DNA of 64,000 nucleotides from Thiocystis violascens DSM 198 (GTDB lineage Bacteria; Pseudomonadota; Gammaproteobacteria; Chromatiales; Chromatiaceae): NCBI RefSeq assembly GCF_000227745.2, contig NC_018012.1:2340501-2404500 (forward strand). Reading direction: 5' to 3'. Each line of letters opens with the position of its first letter. Positions within the stretch are counted from its first letter, which is position 1. The notes under the pieces are model-generated. The model searched no databases. It was not told the DNA's origin and was given only the letters and a program-made list of their open reading frames with translations. A program made the translations under genes and the position numbers. Positions 44,290 to 55,100 of the stretch are shown here, piece by piece.

Positions 44290-44535
44290 TTAGCAAACAC
44301 CCGACCCGGCATGCTGCGCCGGCGTCTGGGTTTTGATCGACAAGGCATGCAGTTCGCCGCTGGCGATCTGGGTCTTGACGGTTTCCATCACCAGGCGCTG
44401 ACGCTTGATCGGCGTCAGACCCTCGAAGACTTCGCTGACGATCAGCGCCTCGAAGTGACTGCCATCGCCGGAGACCTGGACCTCGGCATTCGGGATGCCC
44501 GCGCGGATGAGTTGGGCGACTGCTTCGGTTTCCAA
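44290..44535 (-). CDS. BolA-family protein (IbaG-like)
   Basis: This 81-residue protein has the BolA core: IPNAEVQVSGDGSHFEALIV, then SEVFEGLTPIKRQRLVMETV, including the conserved His that helps hold a [2Fe-2S] cluster with monothiol glutaredoxin. Short BolA proteins of this type resemble IbaG/YrbA, acting in iron-sulfur handling and acid or envelope stress. It is upstream of and on the same strand as the TelA-like operon, separated by 91 bases that include a TTTCCCGGAAATCGCC repeat. Confidence 0.9.
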   Translation of the reverse strand: METEAVAQLIRAGIPNAEVQVSGDGSHFEALIVSEVFEGLTPIKRQRLVMETVKTQIASGELHALSIKTQTPAQHAGSGVC

Positions 44536-44584
44536 AACAAATTCCTCTTCAATAAAGCAAGTTAAACCGCATTAGGCAGCTATA

Positions 44585-44944
44585 TCATTTACTCGTTTGA
44601 GAATAGTGCAATACAGCGTCTTTCACCAATTTGAAATCATTAACGCGCCAAAAAGGAGAGTCTTTCTTTCCAATTTTGGCATTCTTTTGCTTATAGCCGT
44701 CACACTCTCTGCCACACAAGCTCTGCATGAATGGATACATTTGTTTCTCTAGGGATTTTCCTGATAGCGCAATGTCGTAGCCAACGGAAGACGGTGATAC
44801 CCACAAACGACCGTTACAGCCTAAAAATCCCATGTGATTCTGCCTAACACGTTGCTGGTGAAACTGAATTTTGTGCACACTTGTTGAGTTGATCTCTGCT
44901 TCCAACTGAAGCAACAGGTTCTTTAGAATTTCTATCGGATTCAT
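44585..44944 (-). CDS. Low-GC hypothetical protein
   Basis: This 119-residue protein (from ATG at 44944, preceded by TAGGAATTGG) is of no family I recognise. It is rich in Lys, Gln and Asn, with cysteines in FLGCNGRLW and SLCGRECDGYKQ. Base composition is clearly lower in GC than the neighbours, and codon choice uses AT-ending codons, which suggests horizontal acquisition. No mobile-element ends are visible around it; partial TTAAACCGC repeats lie on both sides (44569 and 45069). Confidence 0.6.
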   Translation of the reverse strand: MNPIEILKNLLLQLEAEINSTSVHKIQFHQQRVRQNHMGFLGCNGRLWVSPSSVGYDIALSGKSLEKQMYPFMQSLCGRECDGYKQKNAKIGKKDSPFWRVNDFKLVKDAVLHYSQTSK

Positions 44945-45157
44945 AATTTCCAATTCCTAGCAATCGGTGCGAGCACGGCCCCAGCAGAGGCCGCGTCTCA
45001 CATTCTGCCATGCTCTGCCAGCGGGGCCGTTGATCCGGCGTGGATTCTTGATGAAATAAAACATCCTGTTAAACCGCCTCCCGCCAATCGCCGGTGCTCT
45101 GATCGCCGCAACTCCAGGGAAGGCGACAAACCGCCGTGCTTCGCTCTGGAAGGGGGT

Positions 45158-46738
45158 TCAAAGATCGCGTGTCGCCAGAAACCGCACCTCCGGCCAACGC
45201 TCTTCGGCCAGGCTCAGATTGACCCGCGTCGGCGCCAGATAGACGAGCTGGTCGTCGCCGTCCAAAGCCAGATTCTCGTAATTCTTTTCCTTGAAGCGCT
45301 CCAGCATCTTGGCGTCCGTGCAAGTCACCCAGCGGGCGGTCTTCACGCTCACCGGTTCGACGAAGGCGTCGACCCCGTATTCGTCCTTAAGCCGATACGC
45401 CGCCACGTCGAATTGCAGAATCCCGACCGCCCCGAGAATCAGATCGTTGTTTTTCAGCGGACGGAACACCTGGGTCGCGCCCTCCTCGGCGAGCTGCACC
45501 ACGCCCTTCTGCAAGGCCTTGGTGCGCAACGGATCGCGGAGCACGACCCGGCGAAACAACTCGGGCGCGAAATACGGCACGCCCTCGTATTTCAGATCCT
45601 CGGTCTCGGTGAAGGTATCGCCGATCTGGATGGTGCCGTGATTGTGGAGGCCAATGATGTCGCCGGGCCAGGCGTCTTCCACCTGACGCCGCTCGTCGGC
45701 CTGGAAGGTGATGGCGTTGGCGACCTGAATCGACTTGCCGATGCGCACGTGACGCATCTTCATGCCCTTTTGATAACTGCCCGAACAGACCCGCAGAAAG
45801 GCCACCCGATCGCGATGCGCCGGGTCCATGTTCGCCTGGATCTTGAAGACGAAGCCGCTAAAGGCGTCCTCGGCGGGATCGACCAGACGCTGGCGGGTCT
45901 GACGCGGACGCGGCGGCGGGGCGTATTCCACGAAGGCATCCAGCAGTTCGCGCACGCCGAAATTGTTGATGGCCGAGCCGAAGAACACCGGCGTCTGTTT
46001 GCCCGCCATGTAGTCGGCGAGATTCAGCGGATGACTGGCGCCCTGCACCAGTTCCATCTCGTCGCGCAGTTCCTGGGCCTGATCGCCGAGCACCTCGTCC
46101 ATACGCGGGTTGTCGAGCCCCTCGATGATCTCGCCCTGAGTGATGCGTCCGCCATGCTGGGCGCTGAACAGATGGGTGCGCCCGGAACGCAGGTCAAACA
46201 CCCCCTTGAAGCGTTTGCCCATGCCGATCGGCCAGGTGACGGGCGCGCATCTGATCTTGAGGATATTCTCGATCTCGTCCAGCACCTCGATGGCGTCGCG
46301 GCCCTCGCGGTCGAGCTTGTTGACGAAGGTCAGGATGGGCGTATCGCGCAGCCGGCAGACATCCATCAGCTTGATGGTGCGATCCTCGACGCCCTTGGCG
46401 ATGTCGATCACCATCAGCGCCGAGTCGACCGCCGTCAGGGTGCGATAGGTGTCCTCGGAGAAATCCTCGTGTCCCGGCGTGTCGAGCAGATTGATGATGG
46501 CCTCGCCGTAGGGAAACTGCATGACCGAGGAGGTCACCGAGATCCCGCGCTCCTTCTCCAGCGCCATCCAGTCCGAGGTCGCGTGACGCGCCGCCTTGCG
46601 CCCCTTGACCGTGCCGGCGAGCTGGATCGCGCCGCCGAACAGCAGCAGCTTTTCGGTCAGCGTGGTCTTGCCCGCGTCGGGATGGGAGATGATCGCGAAG
46701 GTACGGCGTTTAGCGAGTTGTTCTTGAAGTTCTGTCAT
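45158..46738 (-). CDS. prfC: Peptide chain release factor 3
   Basis: This 526-residue translational GTPase stimulates recycling of RF1/RF2 after termination. The P-loop is [20 protein letters not shown]; further motifs are [34 protein letters not shown] and [11 protein letters not shown]. Full family length. The ATG at 46738 is preferred ([20 protein letters not shown]); an in-frame GTG 18 bases upstream is the alternative, and neither has a strong ribosome site. Housekeeping gene, apparently monocistronic. Confidence 0.95.
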   Translation of the reverse strand: MTELQEQLAKRRTFAIISHPDAGKTTLTEKLLLFGGAIQLAGTVKGRKAARHATSDWMALEKERGISVTSSVMQFPYGEAIINLLDTPGHEDFSEDTYRTLTAVDSALMVIDIAKGVEDRTIKLMDVCRLRDTPILTFVNKLDREGRDAIEVLDEIENILKIRCAPVTWPIGMGKRFKGVFDLRSGRTHLFSAQHGGRITQGEIIEGLDNPRMDEVLGDQAQELRDEMELVQGASHPLNLADYMAGKQTPVFFGSAINNFGVRELLDAFVEYAPPPRPRQTRQRLVDPAEDAFSGFVFKIQANMDPAHRDRVAFLRVCSGSYQKGMKMRHVRIGKSIQVANAITFQADERRQVEDAWPGDIIGLHNHGTIQIGDTFTETEDLKYEGVPYFAPELFRRVVLRDPLRTKALQKGVVQLAEEGATQVFRPLKNNDLILGAVGILQFDVAAYRLKDEYGVDAFVEPVSVKTARWVTCTDAKMLERFKEKNYENLALDGDDQLVYLAPTRVNLSLAEERWPEVRFLATRDL

Positions 46739-46829
46739 GGGGACTGGTTTGGACACGGCCTGCGCTGGTAAAGCCTGGGATTATACCGATGCGGGATCGC
46801 TCGGGCAGGGAGAACGGAAGCCAAGCCAG

Positions 46830-48500
46830 TCATGGCCGAGCCGACTCCGTCTCGATCCGCGCACGAGCCTCCAGCACTTGCCGCACCACGGTCTCCATGG
46901 CCGCGCGGTCGGTCCAGGGGCTCATGACAAAGGATTTCAGGGCGGCGATCGGGGTCTTGCCGTCGGCGGCGGGGCGATAGGCGTCGGTCCAGGACAGCAA
47001 GACGCCCTCCCCGCGCATCGCCTGTGCGTGGGTCCAATCGAAGATTCGTCGATTGTAGAGGTTGTACCGCTCCAACTCGGGGCGGTAGTCGGGATCGGCG
47101 CATTCGCGCCGGTAGGCCGCGGCGGCGTCGACGCCGTCCGGATAGAGCCTGAACAGCGTGACCGGGCCGAGATTGTCCGCGTTGAGCACCTTCGCGCAGG
47201 TCAGGCTTTCCAGATGCTCGCGCAGACATTCCGACATCTCGACGCTGTGCCCCAGAATGACCTGGTAGCCCTGTTTGCCCAGCAGCTTCAGATTGGCGAG
47301 CGCCGCCAGCGCGCCGGCGCCGGAACGCGAACATTCCAGCGTGAATAGGCCGGGGCGGTAGTGACCGAATTGATAGAGATAGGGCATGGCCGCCGGGTCG
47401 CGGCTGAGCAGCGCCAGATCGGCGCGCCGCTTGATCAGGAAGAGACTCGACACATAGGGTGCGTAGCCGGTCTTGTGGAAATCCATGCCGAGACTGTCGG
47501 CCAGAAACAGCGGCCGCATCCGCTCCAGCGTATCGCGCAGCGCGCGCAGGGTGCGGTCGTGGAAGCCGAGCGGGTTGGCGTCAAAATCATAGTCCTGGAA
47601 CACCAGCCAGGGCCAGCCGATCACCGCATCCGCGTGCAGATAAGGCGGAAACGGCGGCCGATACTCAGCCACCAGCCGCTCGCGCAGGTCGGCGACAGCG
47701 GCCAGATCGTCGATGCCGAAGGCGTCGGTGGTGCCGAGCGTGAGAATGATGGCGAGGACCGTTTCGTCGCGTTCGTAGAGTCCACGCAGGGTCGCTTCGA
47801 GAGCGGGAAGCGAGATGTCGTTGCGGCTGGTGCTGGGGACGGTGATCAGGTTATCGCTCCCCAGCCCCAGCCAGCCGGCGACATTGAGCCGGGCGTAATG
47901 CGAGGCGCCCGAGGCGACGATCTTGTACTCCTGGCGCACGCCGCGTTTCATGGCCTGGCCGCCGGTGAGCTTTTCCAGCGCCAACTTGACGCCATAGAGA
48001 ATCGTCCCGGTACCGCCGAAGGTGAAGACGCCGCCCGCCTCGGCCGGATCGTAGCCGACCAGACTGGCCAGCATGGCGACCGCCTCGACTTCGGCCTCGG
48101 CGAAGCGCGCCGAATATTCGTCCCAGATGATGTTGGGGTTGTAGAGGGCGGCGGCGATGTAGGCGGTGATGCTGGAAATCGTGGGCGGCGGGATGACGTT
48201 GGCCTGGGCGTTGGGATGCGACCAGACGGTCATGCCGCGACAGTAATCCGCCAGCATGGCGTTGATGCTTTCCACCGAGGCCATGTCGTCGGGCATGACC
48301 AGGGTGCGATGCGCGGCGTAATCGGCCTCCCGCTTGCTGCCAAGGACCGGCGCGGCGGACTTGAGCGCGTCGACCCGGTCGAGAAAGCAGGACACGCTAT
48401 GGACGAAATAGCCGTCCATGATGGGGTTTGAGACCGGCGAGGGAAAATAGGTCTTCAGTGTTTCCAGAAGGTCGCTGTAATGACTCGGTGCGCTGTTCAT
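46830..48500 (-). CDS. PLP-dependent group II decarboxylase
   Basis: This 556-residue fold-type I PLP enzyme has its PLP lysine in DSLGMDFHKTGYAPYVSSL. A GGVFTFGGTGTILYGVKLAL block binds phosphate, and ASGASHYARLNVAGWLGLG precedes it. It belongs with the glutamate/tyrosine/aspartate decarboxylase-like branch that removes the alpha-carboxyl of an amino acid; the substrate cannot be read from sequence. The ATG at 48500 gives a 9-base gap to GAGG. It stands between prfC and sppA with no obvious pathway partner. Confidence 0.83.
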   Translation of the reverse strand: MNSAPSHYSDLLETLKTYFPSPVSNPIMDGYFVHSVSCFLDRVDALKSAAPVLGSKREADYAAHRTLVMPDDMASVESINAMLADYCRGMTVWSHPNAQANVIPPPTISSITAYIAAALYNPNIIWDEYSARFAEAEVEAVAMLASLVGYDPAEAGGVFTFGGTGTILYGVKLALEKLTGGQAMKRGVRQEYKIVASGASHYARLNVAGWLGLGSDNLITVPSTSRNDISLPALEATLRGLYERDETVLAIILTLGTTDAFGIDDLAAVADLRERLVAEYRPPFPPYLHADAVIGWPWLVFQDYDFDANPLGFHDRTLRALRDTLERMRPLFLADSLGMDFHKTGYAPYVSSLFLIKRRADLALLSRDPAAMPYLYQFGHYRPGLFTLECSRSGAGALAALANLKLLGKQGYQVILGHSVEMSECLREHLESLTCAKVLNADNLGPVTLFRLYPDGVDAAAAYRRECADPDYRPELERYNLYNRRIFDWTHAQAMRGEGVLLSWTDAYRPAADGKTPIAALKSFVMSPWTDRAAMETVVRQVLEARARIETESARP

Positions 48501-48583
48501 GGACATCAACCTCGTCGCCAATGGATTCGCGCCTTTCGGCGCGAATCGCGGTTGCAGCCACGGGTCAAGCGGTCATTGATCGG

Positions 48584-49591
48584 TCAGTGTGGAGTGCCGC
48601 TGCCCAGCAGGATCCCAAAACGCTCCATCGCCCCGGCCCCGAAGCTTGCCCCGAGACGCTTGGCAAGCGAATCCAGAAGATCCTTCTTCTGAGTGTAGTC
48701 GACGAGCGTCTCGGCGCCGATGAGGTCGCGCGCGACCGAACTGGAACTGCCGAGACCGTCGGCAAGCCCGAGTTCGACCGCTTCCTGGCCACTCCAGAAA
48801 AGTCCGCTGAAGAGTTCGTCTCCACCCTTGAGCTTGTCGCCCCGCCCCGTTTTGACCTCGGCGATGAATTGTCGATGGAGCGTATCGAGCACGCTCTGGA
48901 TAAAGACGCGCTGCGACTCCGGCAGCGGCGAGAAGGGGTCAAGGATGCCTTTGTTCTCGCCCGCGGTCAGCAGACGGCGTTCGACGCCCAGTTCTTCCAT
49001 GGCGTCCTGAAACCCGAAGCCGTCGATGCGCACGCCGATGGAGCCCACCAGACTGGCCTTGTCGACATAGATGGCATCGGCACCGACAGCGATGTAATAC
49101 CCGCCGGAGGCGCACAGGTCGACGGCCACGGCATAGACCGGCATCTCCTTGCCCTTGTCTTTTTTGTATTTGGCCTTGAGCCGCTTGATCTCGTCGTTGA
49201 TATAGCCGGCCTGCACCGGACTGCCACCGGGACTGTTGATCCGCAGGATGACGCCCTTGACCTGATCGGCCTCGAAGGCGGCGCGCAGTGCGGTGATGAC
49301 ATTATCCGCGCTGGCGTCGGTCTCCGAGGAAATGACGCCTTTGACTTCGATCAGCGCGGTATGGCCATCCTTGGACGACATTCGCTCGATCATCTGCGGG
49401 GAGTATGCCGCGACCAGAATCCCAATGAGATAGAGCAGAATCAAAAACTTGAAGAAAACGCCCCAGCGTCGGCGACCGCGCTGGTCGCGCAGATAGTCGG
49501 CGGCCATCCGATTGATAAGCGCGCGCTCCCAATCCGGCTGGTCGGGCGAGGGCATCGCATCCTTGCGCCGGGTCCAGAATGTCCAGTTCAT
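48584..49591 (-). CDS. sppA: Signal peptide peptidase SppA, S49 family
   Basis: This 335-residue membrane serine peptidase has an N-terminal cytoplasmic segment and a membrane anchor near residues 43-65 (FFKFLILLYLIGILVAA). The S49 domain has INSPGGSPVQAGYI, nucleophile Ser in DLCASGGYYIAVGAD, and Lys in AGENKGILDPFSPL as general base. It degrades released signal peptides on the periplasmic side. The length matches the short 36K-type form. It is on the same strand as the HAD and rluC genes, in a conserved gammaproteobacterial order. Confidence 0.92.
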   Translation of the reverse strand: MNWTFWTRRKDAMPSPDQPDWERALINRMAADYLRDQRGRRRWGVFFKFLILLYLIGILVAAYSPQMIERMSSKDGHTALIEVKGVISSETDASADNVITALRAAFEADQVKGVILRINSPGGSPVQAGYINDEIKRLKAKYKKDKGKEMPVYAVAVDLCASGGYYIAVGADAIYVDKASLVGSIGVRIDGFGFQDAMEELGVERRLLTAGENKGILDPFSPLPESQRVFIQSVLDTLHRQFIAEVKTGRGDKLKGGDELFSGLFWSGQEAVELGLADGLGSSSSVARDLIGAETLVDYTQKKDLLDSLAKRLGASFGAGAMERFGILLGSGTPH

Positions 49592-49671
49592 GCAAATCTC
49601 CAGGCAGTAAGAAGTTGGCAGTTGTGAGTTAAGGCGTTTTTTGGAAAAGATCTTACCCAGACTGCATCCGT

Positions 49672-49769
49672 TCGTGGTGACATTGCATCCGTTCGTGGTG
49701 AGTCCTGAGCGCAGTCGAAGGGCTCAGGACGAACGGAAATCGGTAAAGTCATTCCCGGGAATCACCTAA
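49672..49769. repeat. CCGTTCGT / TTCCCGGGAATCACC repeat cluster
   Basis: Two direct copies of TGCATCCGTTCGTGGTGA (near 49672 and 49684) are followed by a GTCCTGAGC...GGGCTCAGGAC hairpin. The tail GGAAATCGGTAAAGTCATT then CCCGGGAATCACCTAA is the inverse of the unit at 39369-39395. It lies in the sppA-HAD gap with no gene. Confidence 0.65.
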
Positions 49770-49885
49770 TTTGAGCACAAGGATTTGGCATTGTGTCTAT
49801 GCCAGACACCTGTTTGCTCGCGGATCGATCACGATGCGAGAGCGGCGCTGCAAGCTGTCCACTGACAACTGGCAACTTTTTATCT

Positions 49886-50545
49886 CTACGGCAGGCCGCG
49901 ACTGGTCAGCCAGTCGGGGATCGCGCCGAGCGAGTCCAGGCAGGCCAGCGGGGAATGCGCCAGCAGACGCTCGGACGCATGCACGCCAAAACTGACCGCC
50001 AGTGCCTCGGCTCCGGCATTGCGGGCCATCTGCATGTCGTATTCGGTGTCGCCGATCATCAGGGTCGCGGCGGGACGCGCGCCGAGTTCGTCCATCAACT
50101 CGAACAGCATTTGAGGGTTGGGCTTGGAGAATGTTTCGTCGGCGCAACGGGTGGCATGAAAAAACCCTTCGAGTCCCGTCTCGGCCATCGATTGATCGAG
50201 CCCTCTCCGGCTCTTTCCGGTCGCCACCGCAAGGCGGTACCCCTGCGCCACGATCCAGTCCAGGGTCTCGCGCGCACCGGGAAAGAGCACCGAGGGCGTC
50301 TGATTCGTGATCAGAAAATGTCGCCGATACTGGACGACCAGCGCGCCCCGCAGGGTCGCGTCCGCCGTCGGCCAAAGCTGCATCATGGCCTCTTCCAGCC
50401 CGAGACCGATGATGTCGCGGGCCGCCTCCCGGCTCGGCTCCGGCAGACCCAGATCGGTAAAAGCGGTTTGCAGACAGGCGACGATCCGGGCCTCGGAATC
50501 CATCAGGGTGCCGTCCCAGTCGAAGACAATCAGATCAAAACTCAC
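49886..50545 (-). CDS. HAD-family phosphatase (phosphoglycolate phosphatase-like)
   Basis: This 219-residue protein has HAD motif I IVFDWDGTLMDSEAR, a helical cap, Thr in LAVATGKSRRGLDQ (motif II/III region) and motif IV LMIGDTEYDMQMARNAG. It is of the beta-phosphoglucomutase/Gph type with a small cap; phosphoglycolate is a likely but unproven substrate. It overlaps the rluC stop by 4 bases and is downstream of it, an order conserved in many gammaproteobacteria. Confidence 0.88.
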   Translation of the reverse strand: MSFDLIVFDWDGTLMDSEARIVACLQTAFTDLGLPEPSREAARDIIGLGLEEAMMQLWPTADATLRGALVVQYRRHFLITNQTPSVLFPGARETLDWIVAQGYRLAVATGKSRRGLDQSMAETGLEGFFHATRCADETFSKPNPQMLFELMDELGARPAATLMIGDTEYDMQMARNAGAEALAVSFGVHASERLLAHSPLACLDSLGAIPDWLTSRGLP

Positions 50546-51588
50546 GTCTGGGCCTCCAGTGCGGACAAAATCTGTTCCAGTTCATCGGGTAATGGCGCCT
50601 CCACGCGTAGCGGGCCGGTCATGTAATCCAGCCGAACGATCAAGGCGGATGCGTGCAAAAACAAGCGCGAGAGTCCGCACGCCTTGAGCGACCGATTGGC
50701 CTGCTCGTCACCATATTTCGGATCGCCCGCCAACGGCGTGCCCAGATGCGCGGCATGCACCCGAATCTGGTGGGTGCGCCCGGTGATCAGATGCGCCTCG
50801 ACCAGGGTCACGCGCTGCTCGCCAAGGGCGAACCGGCGCAGTCGCCGAAACAGGGTCCGGGCTGGCTTCCCCTCGATGGGATCGACCCGCACCAAACGCT
50901 CGCCGCCGCGTAGGACGTTCTTTTTCAGCGGCGCGTCGACCAGCATCTCCGGCTGCGCCAGTTCGCCGACGATCAGCGCCAGATAGCGCTTGTCCATCTT
51001 GCCCTCGCGAATCAGGGCGTGCAGTTCGCGCAGCGCGCTGCGCCGCTTGCTGATCACCAGACAGCCGGAGGTCTCGCGGTCGAGCCGGTGGACCAGTTCC
51101 AGTTCGTGCCCCGGACGCAACTGACGCAGCGATTCGATCAGGCCATAGCTAAGTCCGCTGCCCCCGTGCACGGCGAGCCCCGGCGGCTTGTCGATGACCA
51201 GCAGCCGGTCGTCTTCGTAGAGGACGGAGCGATCGAGACGCGCCAACTGGGTCTCCGGCGCCCGCCCCGGCGGTTCGGGCGGCGCCAGGCGTAGCGGCGG
51301 AATACGCACCAGATCCCCGGTGCGTAGCCGGTGGCTGGCCTTCACCCGGCCCTTATTGACGCGCACCTCGCCGCGGCGCATCACACGATACAGATGACTG
51401 CGCGGAATACCCTTGAGAATCCGAAGCAAAAAATTGTCGATGCGCTGTCCGTCGGATTCCGCATCGACCTGCACGAGTTGCGGTGCAGCGCCCTCGTCCC
51501 CAACTTGGTTTTGCGGGTGCGGGGGGGTCGCGCGCGTCTCCGGACGATTGCCGGGTCGCGTCTTTAAACGAGTCTGTCTTGGATTCAA
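50542..51588 (-). CDS. rluC: 23S rRNA pseudouridine synthase RluC
   Basis: This protein of about 348 residues has an N-terminal S4 RNA-binding domain (IDNFLLRILKGIPRSHLYRV, then MRRGEVRVNKGRVK) and an RluA-type catalytic domain with Asp in LELVHRLDRETSGCLV. Further motifs are GKMDKRYLALIVGEL and LITGRTHQIRVHAAHLGTPL. It converts specific uridines of 23S rRNA to pseudouridine. It is divergent from rne, as in E. coli. The first available start is TTG at 51588 with a poor ribosome site, so the 5' end is uncertain; the disordered N-terminus (about 40 residues) gives no help. Confidence 0.9.
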   Translation of the reverse strand: MNPRQTRLKTRPGNRPETRATPPHPQNQVGDEGAAPQLVQVDAESDGQRIDNFLLRILKGIPRSHLYRVMRRGEVRVNKGRVKASHRLRTGDLVRIPPLRLAPPEPPGRAPETQLARLDRSVLYEDDRLLVIDKPPGLAVHGGSGLSYGLIESLRQLRPGHELELVHRLDRETSGCLVISKRRSALRELHALIREGKMDKRYLALIVGELAQPEMLVDAPLKKNVLRGGERLVRVDPIEGKPARTLFRRLRRFALGEQRVTLVEAHLITGRTHQIRVHAAHLGTPLAGDPKYGDEQANRSLKACGLSRLFLHASALIVRLDYMTGPLRVEAPLPDELEQILSALEAQT

Positions 51589-52180
51589 GTGGATCTGGCC
51601 CTGCCCGATTGGCTCAATTGCTGCTATTAAAGTTCACTGATACCATTGGATACTTGCGCTGGCCAATGGAATCAAGTTTTTTCCCGGAGCGGCAAGTGCA
51701 TCCGAGGCGCGTCTCGAACGCCGATCCATCAGGCGCCGATGCGCTCCTCGGGCTGACAACCGGCAGTTGCGACCCGATCACGCCGTTCGCGGGGACGATG
51801 GGTGCGATCCAGCGAACTTGTCTTGTCGAGTAACGCGGATTCTACACCCAGCGGTTTCCCCCGCGGAGCGCGACAAGGTAGACCACGCGGCCGGTGCCAT
51901 CTTCGCCGCTCCGTAGCAGCCCCCCTTCGCTTGGACGGGGGCACCAAACGCGGGAGCCCATCAGGTCCCGTCTAACGATCGTTCATGCGCGCGTGCCCGT
52001 TTTTAAGCCCACCGGCCGAGCGGACAGTGCCGACGCCCTTAGCCCACTTGTGCTGAGCGAAGCCGAAGCATCCCGAGCCGATTGGCGACGTGCCGAGCCG
52101 CCCGCGAGGCTTCCCCGAGGAAGCCCGTGGCGAGGCGCCCAACCACGGGTCACGCGCCGTGGTGTGTGAGAAGGAACAAC
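51589..52180 (+). promoter_or_regulatory. Long divergent leader between rluC and rne
   Basis: Nearly 600 bases without a convincing gene. The half next to rne contains several GC-rich hairpins (for example CCCCTTCGCTTGGACGGGGG near 51920). rne mRNAs of gammaproteobacteria carry long 5' leaders by which RNase E controls its own transcript, and the position and structure fit such a leader. No specific motif can be aligned by eye. Confidence 0.5.
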
Positions 52181-55100
52181 ATGAAGAGAATGCTGATCAA
52201 CGCAACTCAGCCGGAAGAGTTGCGCGTCGCGACCGTCGACGGCCAAATACTGTACAACCTCGACATCGAATCGCCCGGCAGGGAACAGAAAAAATCAAAT
52301 ATTTACAAAGGCATAATCACAAGAGTCGAACCTAGCCTGGAAGCCGCATTCGTCGAATATGGCGCCGACCGCCACGGCTTTCTGCCGCTGAAGGAAATCG
52401 CGCGCGCCTATTTCGAGCCGGACACCACCAAGGCCGGCACCCGCGTCAGCATCAAGGACTCGGTCCGCGAGGGCCGCGAGGTCGTGGTGCAGATCGACAA
52501 GGAAGAGCGCGGCAGCAAGGGTGCCGCGCTGACCACCTTCATCTCGCTGGCCGGGCGCTATCTGGTGCTGATGCCGAACAATCCGCGCGCTGGCGGCGTC
52601 TCGCGGCGCATCGAGGGCCAGGATCGCAACGAGCTGCGCGACGCCATGAGCCAACTCGTGATCCCCGAGGACATGGGCCTGATCGTGCGCACGGCGGGCG
52701 TGGGCAAGAATGTCGAGGAACTTCAGTGGGATCTCGACTACCTGCTCCAGCTCTGGAAGGCCATCGAGACCTCGGGCGAGGGACGCAAGGCGCCCTTTCT
52801 GATCTATCAGGAAAGCGATGTCATCATCCGCTCGATCCGCGACTATCTGCGCGCGGACATCGGCGAGATTGTGATCGACGACCCGGAGGTCTTCGAGCGG
52901 GCCGAGAACTTCATTAGCCAGGTGATGCCGCAGAATCTCAAGAAGCTGCGCCTGTACGAAGACGAAGTGCCGCTGTTCACCCGTTACCAGATCGAGAGTC
53001 AGATCGAATCCGCCTTCCAGCGCGAGGTGCGCCTGCCCTCGGGCGGCTCCATCGTCATCGATCACACCGAGGCGCTGACCTCGGTCGACATCAACTCGGC
53101 GCGCTCCACCAAGGGCGCGGATATCGAGGAGACCGCGCTCAACACCAATCTGGAAGCCGCCGACGAAATCGCGCGACAACTGCGTCTGCGCGATCTCGGC
53201 GGACTCTTCGTCATCGACTTCATCGACATGACCCCGCCCAAGAACCAACGGGCGGTCGAGGACCGGCTGCGCGACGCGCTCAAGCAGGATCGTGCACGGG
53301 TCCAGGTCGCGCGCATCTCGCGCTTCGGCCTGCTGGAAATGTCGCGTCAGCGTCTGCGCCCCTCGCTCGGCGAATCCAGCCAGCGGGTGTGTCCGCGCTG
53401 CAAGGGTCAGGGCACCATCCGCGGAGTCGAATCGCTGGCGCTGTCGATCCTGCGCATCGTCGAGGAAGAGGCGATGAAGGAGAACACCCAGCGCATCGTC
53501 GCCCAACTCCCGGTCAGTGTCGCCACCTTCCTGCTCAACGAGAAACGCCGTGCGATTCTCGACATCGAACATCGCCAAGGCGCCGAGGTGCTGCTGCTTC
53601 CCAACGAGCATCTGCAGACCCCGGACTATCGCATCGAGCGCGTGCGCGTCCAGGACACAGCCAAACCGGACGAGCTGCAATCGAGCTACGAGCTGACCGC
53701 GCCCCCCGAGCCGAGCGCCGCCCCCCTGTACGCCAAGCTCGACGCGAAACTCGGTCAGCCGGACCGCCGCGAGGAGCCGGCGGTCAAGCTGGTCACCCCC
53801 AGCACCCCGGCGCCGCAGCGCGATGCCTCGCGCATGCCGGCACCGGCCGCGACGCGCAAGGAGCCTGAACGCAGCGAACCGGAAAGCCTGCTGAAACGCA
53901 TTTGGACCGGCCTCTTCGTGCCCCGCGCGCCGGATGCCGAAACGCTGTCTTCACGCGCCGGCAGTCTGGAAGACGCGACCGATACCCATCAGCCGGCCCC
54001 GGCCAGACAACAACCGCAGAGCGCGGACCGGGATCCGCAGCCACAACGCCAACGCTCCAGCAGCGCGCATCGCGACGATCGATCAAGCCCCGGCAGATCG
54101 CTCCAATCCCGCGAAGACCGCACCCGCGGCGGCCGTTCGCGCAGCGATCAGACACCCGCCGGCGCGGACCAGAGCGATCAGGAAAGGCGCCACCGAGACG
54201 ACCGGGGGGAGTCGGCAAAAGCGGCGGACGGCGACGAGCAAACCCGTGGCACCCGTGCGGGCGAGCCGCGCTCGCGCCGCGGCGGCACACGCGGACGTCG
54301 CGGTCCTGGCGATACGCGCGGCACGGCACCGCGCGCGGAAGACCGGGAGCCCCGTCAGGGCGAGGCTGCTTCCTCGCACGTCAATCCAGCGCCGGTTGAA
54401 AAAGACGGAAACGTGCCGTCGGCCACGTCCGCAACCGGCGCCGTCTCCACGTCAGCATCCCAGGATGCGAACGGTCAACGGTGGTGGGAGTCCCCACAGG
54501 ATGCGTCGGAGGAAGAGACCTGGTCCGAATCCACTCCACAGGCCAATGGCGCTTCGGACGCGCGAGCGGAAACCGTCGACCTGGAGCCAGGCGAACGCGA
54601 CGCGGGCGAGGAAGAGACCGATGCCGCCTCGGCGGGCACCGCCCGGCCACGCTCCTCGCGGCGTCGGCGTGGCGGACGCAATCGCCGCCGGCCTCAGACC
54701 AACCCGGAGGCATCCGCGGGCTCGGAGGCGCATGACCCGACGCAGAGCGATGACCCTGAACGCACCCACGACAGCGCGCCCGAACCCGCTGCGGAGTCGG
54801 TTTCGGAGCCGGCCGAGGAGCTTGCTCGCAGCCATCATGAAACCTCGCCCGAGCCAATGACCGCGCCGGACACACCCGTATCCGCGCCGCAACCAACGCC
54901 CCAGGCGTCAACGCAGGAGCCGCACACGCCCAGCGCGCAACCGGAACCCGCCGAGACGCAACCATTGCTGCAAGCCATGCTCCCGATACCGGAACCTGTA
55001 CCGACATCGGAACCCGAACCCATACCGGAGCAGGAACCGGCACGAACTCCGGAGCCCGTCGCTAGTCCGTCCCTCCCGGAGACGACCGATCAAACCGGGA

